DNA of 11,693 nucleotides, from assembly GCA_026770585.1 (NCBI GenBank), contig MU646599.1:92866-104558 (forward strand). The letters run 5' to 3'. Positions 9,545 to 11,693 of the stretch are shown in pieces; the first letter of the stretch is position 1; the number at the start of each line of letters is the position of its first letter. This DNA is from Baffinella frigidus (lineage: Eukaryota; Cryptophyceae; Cryptomonadales; Baffinellaceae). Below the pieces are notes generated by a model. It worked only from the letters and a program-made list of their open reading frames with translations. It was not told the origin of the DNA and did not search any database. The position numbers and the translations under genes were made by a program.

Positions 9545-9768
9545 TATCCCTTACAGGGGTACCTCGCTCATAAGAAACCGCCCCCCCCTAGGACCCTACA
9601 GTAGGACCATGCCTAGGGTCCTACGGTTGTCCTAGGGGGGGGGGCAGTTTCTCATGAGCGAGGTACCCCTGTAAGTGACCAGCAGGCTCATACGCCCTAC
9701 CGTAGGGCCCTAGGACCTGCCTAGGGCTTCCACGGGCGATGATTCGCCCGTTGGTCACTTGAGGGATA
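9545..9768. mobile_element. Family B hairpin element B1, interrupted by A2
   Basis: TA-bordered ends TATCCCT[T]AAGTGACCAG and TATCCCTCAAGTGACC. Without the insert it is 104 bp, close to the 105 bp of B2 and B3. The core is CCCTACCGTAGGGCCCTAGG. It starts one base after the membrane protein gene's stop codon, so it should lie in the 3'UTR. Confidence 0.87.
9552..9673. mobile_element. Family A hairpin element A2, nested in B1
   Basis: CAGGGG...CCCCTG (9554-9671) is flanked by TA on both sides and splits the B1 terminus precisely: TATCCCT-TA-[A2]-TA-AGTGACCAG. Arms include TACCTCGCTCATAAGAAAC. Confidence 0.93.
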
Positions 9769-9873
9769 AAGATCTGGATTTGCCCGGGAAGAAATGAGGC
9801 TGGTGTTGAGCCACCACCCTGTAAGGAGGAAGTGGAGTAAATGTAAATGAGTGTATGAAGACGGTACATGCCT
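9769..9873. other. Spacer with nothing recognised
   Basis: Contains GGAGTAAATG, echoing the end of exon 2 (GGAGTAAATGAG), but no frame of interest. Confidence 0.4.
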
Positions 9874-10048
9874 CACGAGGCTATCCATGCGAACAGATTC
9901 ATAAGTTAATTAATGGATTATTGCCCAGGAAACACGCCAAAAGTCAGCATTTGATCACGTTTCCGTACGGACATCCGTACGGAAACGTGATCATTTCCCC
10001 ACAATTTTTAGAATGTCCTTTAATTCTGTTCGCATGGATAGCCTCGTG
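9874..10048. mobile_element. Element with CACGAGGCTATCCATGCGAA termini (175 bp)
   Basis: Terminal inverted repeats of about 24 bp (CACGAGGCTATCCATGCGAA then CAGA). The interior is mostly not self-complementary except for a perfect central palindrome (9952-9993). A/T-richer than families A and B. No target duplication is seen. No transposase. Confidence 0.83.
9952..9993. repeat. Perfect 42-nt palindrome, 2-nt loop
   Basis: TGATCACGTTTCCGTACGGA is followed by CA and then its exact reverse complement. It is the centre of the 175-bp element. Confidence 0.95.
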
Positions 10049-10221
10049 TGGTGCACTGAACACCTATCTGGATAAATCTGGGCTCGCCGTAAGCCGAGTA
10101 AGTGTATTTTAGTTTCATCTTCGTACTGGAGTTCCTGCTCTATTTTTTTTGTATGGCGAGGCGAGTTTTATTCATCAGAGCGAGGAGACAAAGGTGGTGC
10201 ACGCGTCCGCGGCGGCAACAG

Positions 10222-10247
10222 GGGGGGGCGTCTCCTTGTGAGCGAGG
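10222..10247. mobile_element. Family A right-half fragment
   Basis: GGGGGGCGTCTCCTTGTGAG then CGAGG matches the right arm of A6/A7 with a few changes; the left half is missing. A4 starts right after it. Confidence 0.65.
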
Positions 10248-10487
10248 TACAGGGGTACAGGGGTGCCTCGATTACAAGAAAACGCCTCCCCGTAGGACCC
10301 TACAGTAGGCCTATGCCTAGGGCCCTGTGGTGTTCCTAGGGGGGTGACGTTTTCTTGTAATCGAGGTACCCCTGTACCTCGCTCATGAGAAACCGCCCCC
10401 CCCCTAAGGCCACCATAGGGCCCTAGGCACGGGCCTACTGTAGGGTCCTAGGGAGGGAGGGTTTCTTATGAGCGAGGTAACCCTGTA
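10248..10487. mobile_element. Family A element A4, interrupted by A3
   Basis: TACAGGGG-TA-[A3]-TA-CCTCGCTCATGAGAAACC, ending at GCGAGGTAACCCTGTA. Without A3 and one TA it is about 120 bp, the size of A1 and A2. Confidence 0.86.
10256..10376. mobile_element. Family A element A3, nested in the terminus of A4
   Basis: Ends CAGGGGTGCCTCGATTACAA and CAGGGGTACCTCGATTACAA are nearly exact inverted partners. The ATTACAAG variant separates it from the CTCATAAG copies as a subfamily. TA duplicated at both borders. Confidence 0.88.
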
Positions 10488-10491
10488 CATG

Positions 10492-10521
10492 TACAGGGGT
10501 TTCTCGCAATTAAGAACACGC
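10492..10521. mobile_element. Family A left-end fragment
   Basis: TACAGGGGTTTCTCGCAATT then AAGAACACGCG resembles the left end only; the rest is missing. Confidence 0.62.
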
Positions 10522-10556
10522 GTCTCTGAGTTGGTCGCTGTGCGTCCTTCAAAATG

Positions 10557-10666
10557 TACAGGGGTACCTCGCTCATAAGAAAACGCTTCCCCCTAGGGAC
10601 CCCCATAGGGCCCTACTGTAGGGCCCTAGGGGGGGGGCGTTTTCTTATGAGCGAGGTACCCCTGTA
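10557..10666. mobile_element. Family A element A6
   Basis: 110 bp with TA borders, perfectly paired outer arms (CAGGGGTACCTCGCTCATAA, GAAAACGC). Identical over its whole length to A7 as far as I can read. Confidence 0.92.
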
Positions 10667-10695
10667 GGGCTAGTCCTAGGAGCATAGGACCTCCC

Positions 10696-10805
10696 TACAG
10701 GGGTACCTCGCTCATAAGAAAACGCTTCCCCCTAGGGACCCCCATAGGGCCCTACTGTAGGGCCCTAGGGGGGGGGCGTTTTCTTATGAGCGAGGTACCC
10801 CTGTA
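10696..10805. mobile_element. Family A element A7 (identical to A6)
   Basis: Same 110 bp as A6, separated from it by 29 bp. The core is CCCATAGGGCCCTACTGTAG then GGCCCTAGG. Confidence 0.92.
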
Positions 10806-10839
10806 GGGTGCACCGGAATCCGCTCGTTTTACGGCCCTC

Positions 10840-10887
10840 AAATTAAGGCACAAATTAAGGCACACATTAAGGCACAAATTAAGGCAC
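10840..10887. repeat. Four tandem 12-bp units
   Basis: AAATTAAGGCAC repeated four times, one unit with ACATTAAGGCAC. Flanked by CCGCTCG(T/C)TTT(A/G)CGG words at about 10820 and 10899. Confidence 0.95.
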
Positions 10888-10921
10888 GCAGACACAGCCG
10901 CTCGCTTTGCGGTCCTTCATT

Positions 10922-11026
10922 TATCCCTCAAGTGACCAGGTAGGCAAATTTGACCACCAAGAGGTCCTAGGTAGGTCCTAGGGTCCTCCGGTAGGGCGTA
11001 TGAGCCTACTGGTCACTTAAAGGATA
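10922..11026. mobile_element. Family B hairpin element B2
   Basis: 105 bp, TA borders, ends TATCCCTCAAGTGACCAG and TATCCTTTAAGTGACCAG. The core is AAGAGGTCCTAGGTAGGTCC. Confidence 0.9.
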
Positions 11027-11093
11027 AAGGTCCACTCTTGAGAATCCGCTGTGTGTTCTTCACGTGTGTGTCGTTCATCGCGAGTAACCCCTG

Positions 11094-11198
11094 TATCCCT
11101 TGAGTGGCCAGCCGGTCAATTTTGACCGCCAAGAGGTCCTAGGTAGGTCCTAGGGCCCTACGGTAGGTCGTATGAGCCTACTGGCCACTTACGGGATA
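11094..11198. mobile_element. Family B hairpin element B3
   Basis: 105 bp, TA borders, ends TATCCCTTGAGTGGCCAG and TATCCCGTAAGTGGCCAG. The paired change of GTGACC to GTGGCC in both arms relative to B2 keeps the stem paired. Same core as B2. Confidence 0.9.
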
Positions 11199-11229
11199 CA
11201 TTGTGCACGCAGGGAGTCGTGTCCCCCTG

Positions 11230-11352
11230 TACAGGGGTACCTCGCTCATAAGAAACTGCCCCCCCCTCCTAGGACCACCACAGGGTCCTAAGCATAGGCC
11301 TACTGAAGGGTCCTAGCGGGGGGCGGTTTCTTAAGAGCGAGGTACCCATGTA
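11230..11352. mobile_element. Family A element A8
   Basis: 123 bp with TA borders, ends CAGGGGTACCTCGCTCATAA and CATGGGTACCTCGCTCTTAA. The core matches A1 (AGCATAGGCCTACTG). Confidence 0.88.
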
Positions 11353-11475
11353 CACATGTCGTTGGGCCAGCTCCTGGATTCTTAGGTAACTATCCATTCA
11401 TTTACACATTTCACCACACCACGTGCCCCAACCGCCCCCCCGCGTCCCGCGCCCTGCGTTTCTCCCTTCCAGCCA
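11353..11475. other. GC-rich spacer with an acceptor-like tract
   Basis: C-rich sequence ending TTTCTCCCTTCCAG just before the possible start at 11476. No other signal is seen. Confidence 0.4.
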
Positions 11476-11693
11476 ATGGCTCCAACGTCTGCCAAGGCGG
11501 GCCTATCCCCGGATAGTCCTCACACGCGCCCCCCCCCCACCACGCAACCCTCCGCTGGCCCGGGAAAGGCCCGCCTCAGGAAAGCCCTCCTTGTGCCTCA
11601 ACACGCCGCGAGGCGGGCTCGTCCGCTCATCCCGAGGCGGGCCCGTCCGCTCATCCCGAGGCGGGCCCGTCCTCTCGCTCCGAGGCGGGCCCG
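11476..11693 (+). CDS. Possible partial open frame running off the right edge
   Basis: ATG at 11476 follows TTTCTCCCTTCCAGCCA and the frame stays open for 72 codons to the window end. It is Pro/Arg/Ala-rich (MAPTSAKAGLSPDSP...), ending in about three and a half RRARPLIP-type octapeptides encoded by a 24-bp repeat. All three frames of that repeat are open, so openness is weak evidence. It may be non-coding. Confidence 0.22.
   Translation, partial: MAPTSAKAGLSPDSPHTRPPPTTQPSAGPGKARLRKALLVPQHAARRARPLIPRRARPLIPRRARPLAPRRA
11609..11693. repeat. 24-bp tandem repeat at the right edge
   Basis: Units start at 11609, 11633, 11657 and 11681 (CGAGGCGGGC(T/C)CGTCC core); the last is cut by the edge. The inverted word GGACGGGCCTGCCTCGG lies at 14-30. 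Confidence 0.9.

Noticed and set aside
9855-10112. 85-codon plus-strand frame
   Set aside because: Lies over the 175-bp inverted-repeat element and its palindrome. No domain or splice context.
9545-11352. Rho-independent terminators
   Set aside because: The hairpins are long, TA-bordered, multi-copy and lack U-runs, and the setting is eukaryotic. They are mobile elements.

Overview
This window reads as nuclear DNA of a eukaryote, probably an alga or other protist. Genes are split by GT-AG introns, exons are short (77-111 nt in the clearest gene), many degenerate plant/alga-type telomere heptamers (TTTAGGG) lie in the interior, and TA-flanked hairpin elements of the MITE type are everywhere. 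Nothing here is bacterial, and I cannot name the species.

Positions 1-7984 are best explained by one minus-strand gene. Six exons (7874-7984, 7462-7544, 6071-6149, 4264-4340, 2659-2740, 761-850) have canonical AG/GT borders, matching phases at every junction and no stop. Together they give 174 codons that continue off the left edge or into an exon I cannot find. The product starts with a charged helical segment. It then has two IQ (calmodulin-binding) motifs, each completed only when two exons are joined. The introns hold broken copies of those same exons, arranged in the order of the intact exons, along with hairpin elements, telomere-like arrays and microsatellites.

Positions 7985-8401 are a divergent intergenic region. 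Positions 8402-9543 carry a plus-strand two-exon gene for a small predicted type II membrane protein. Its intron holds a C-rich telomere-like array and a hairpin element, and another element begins one base after its stop codon.

Positions 9544-11353 are a field of hairpin elements. Family A has CAGGGGTACCTCGCTC termini, family B has TCCCTCAAGTGACCAG termini, and there is one unrelated element of 175 bp. Two nested insertions fix the element ends and the TA target duplication exactly: A2 sits inside B1, and A3 sits inside A4. Positions 11476-11693 hold a weak open frame running off the right edge through a 24-bp tandem repeat; a diverged inverted match to that repeat is seen at the left edge.

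The most notable points are the IQ gene with its order-preserved clusters of exon debris, the telomere-like arrays joined to the transcript-upstream side of several exon fragments, and the nested TA-target hairpin families that share one internal vocabulary although their ends differ.
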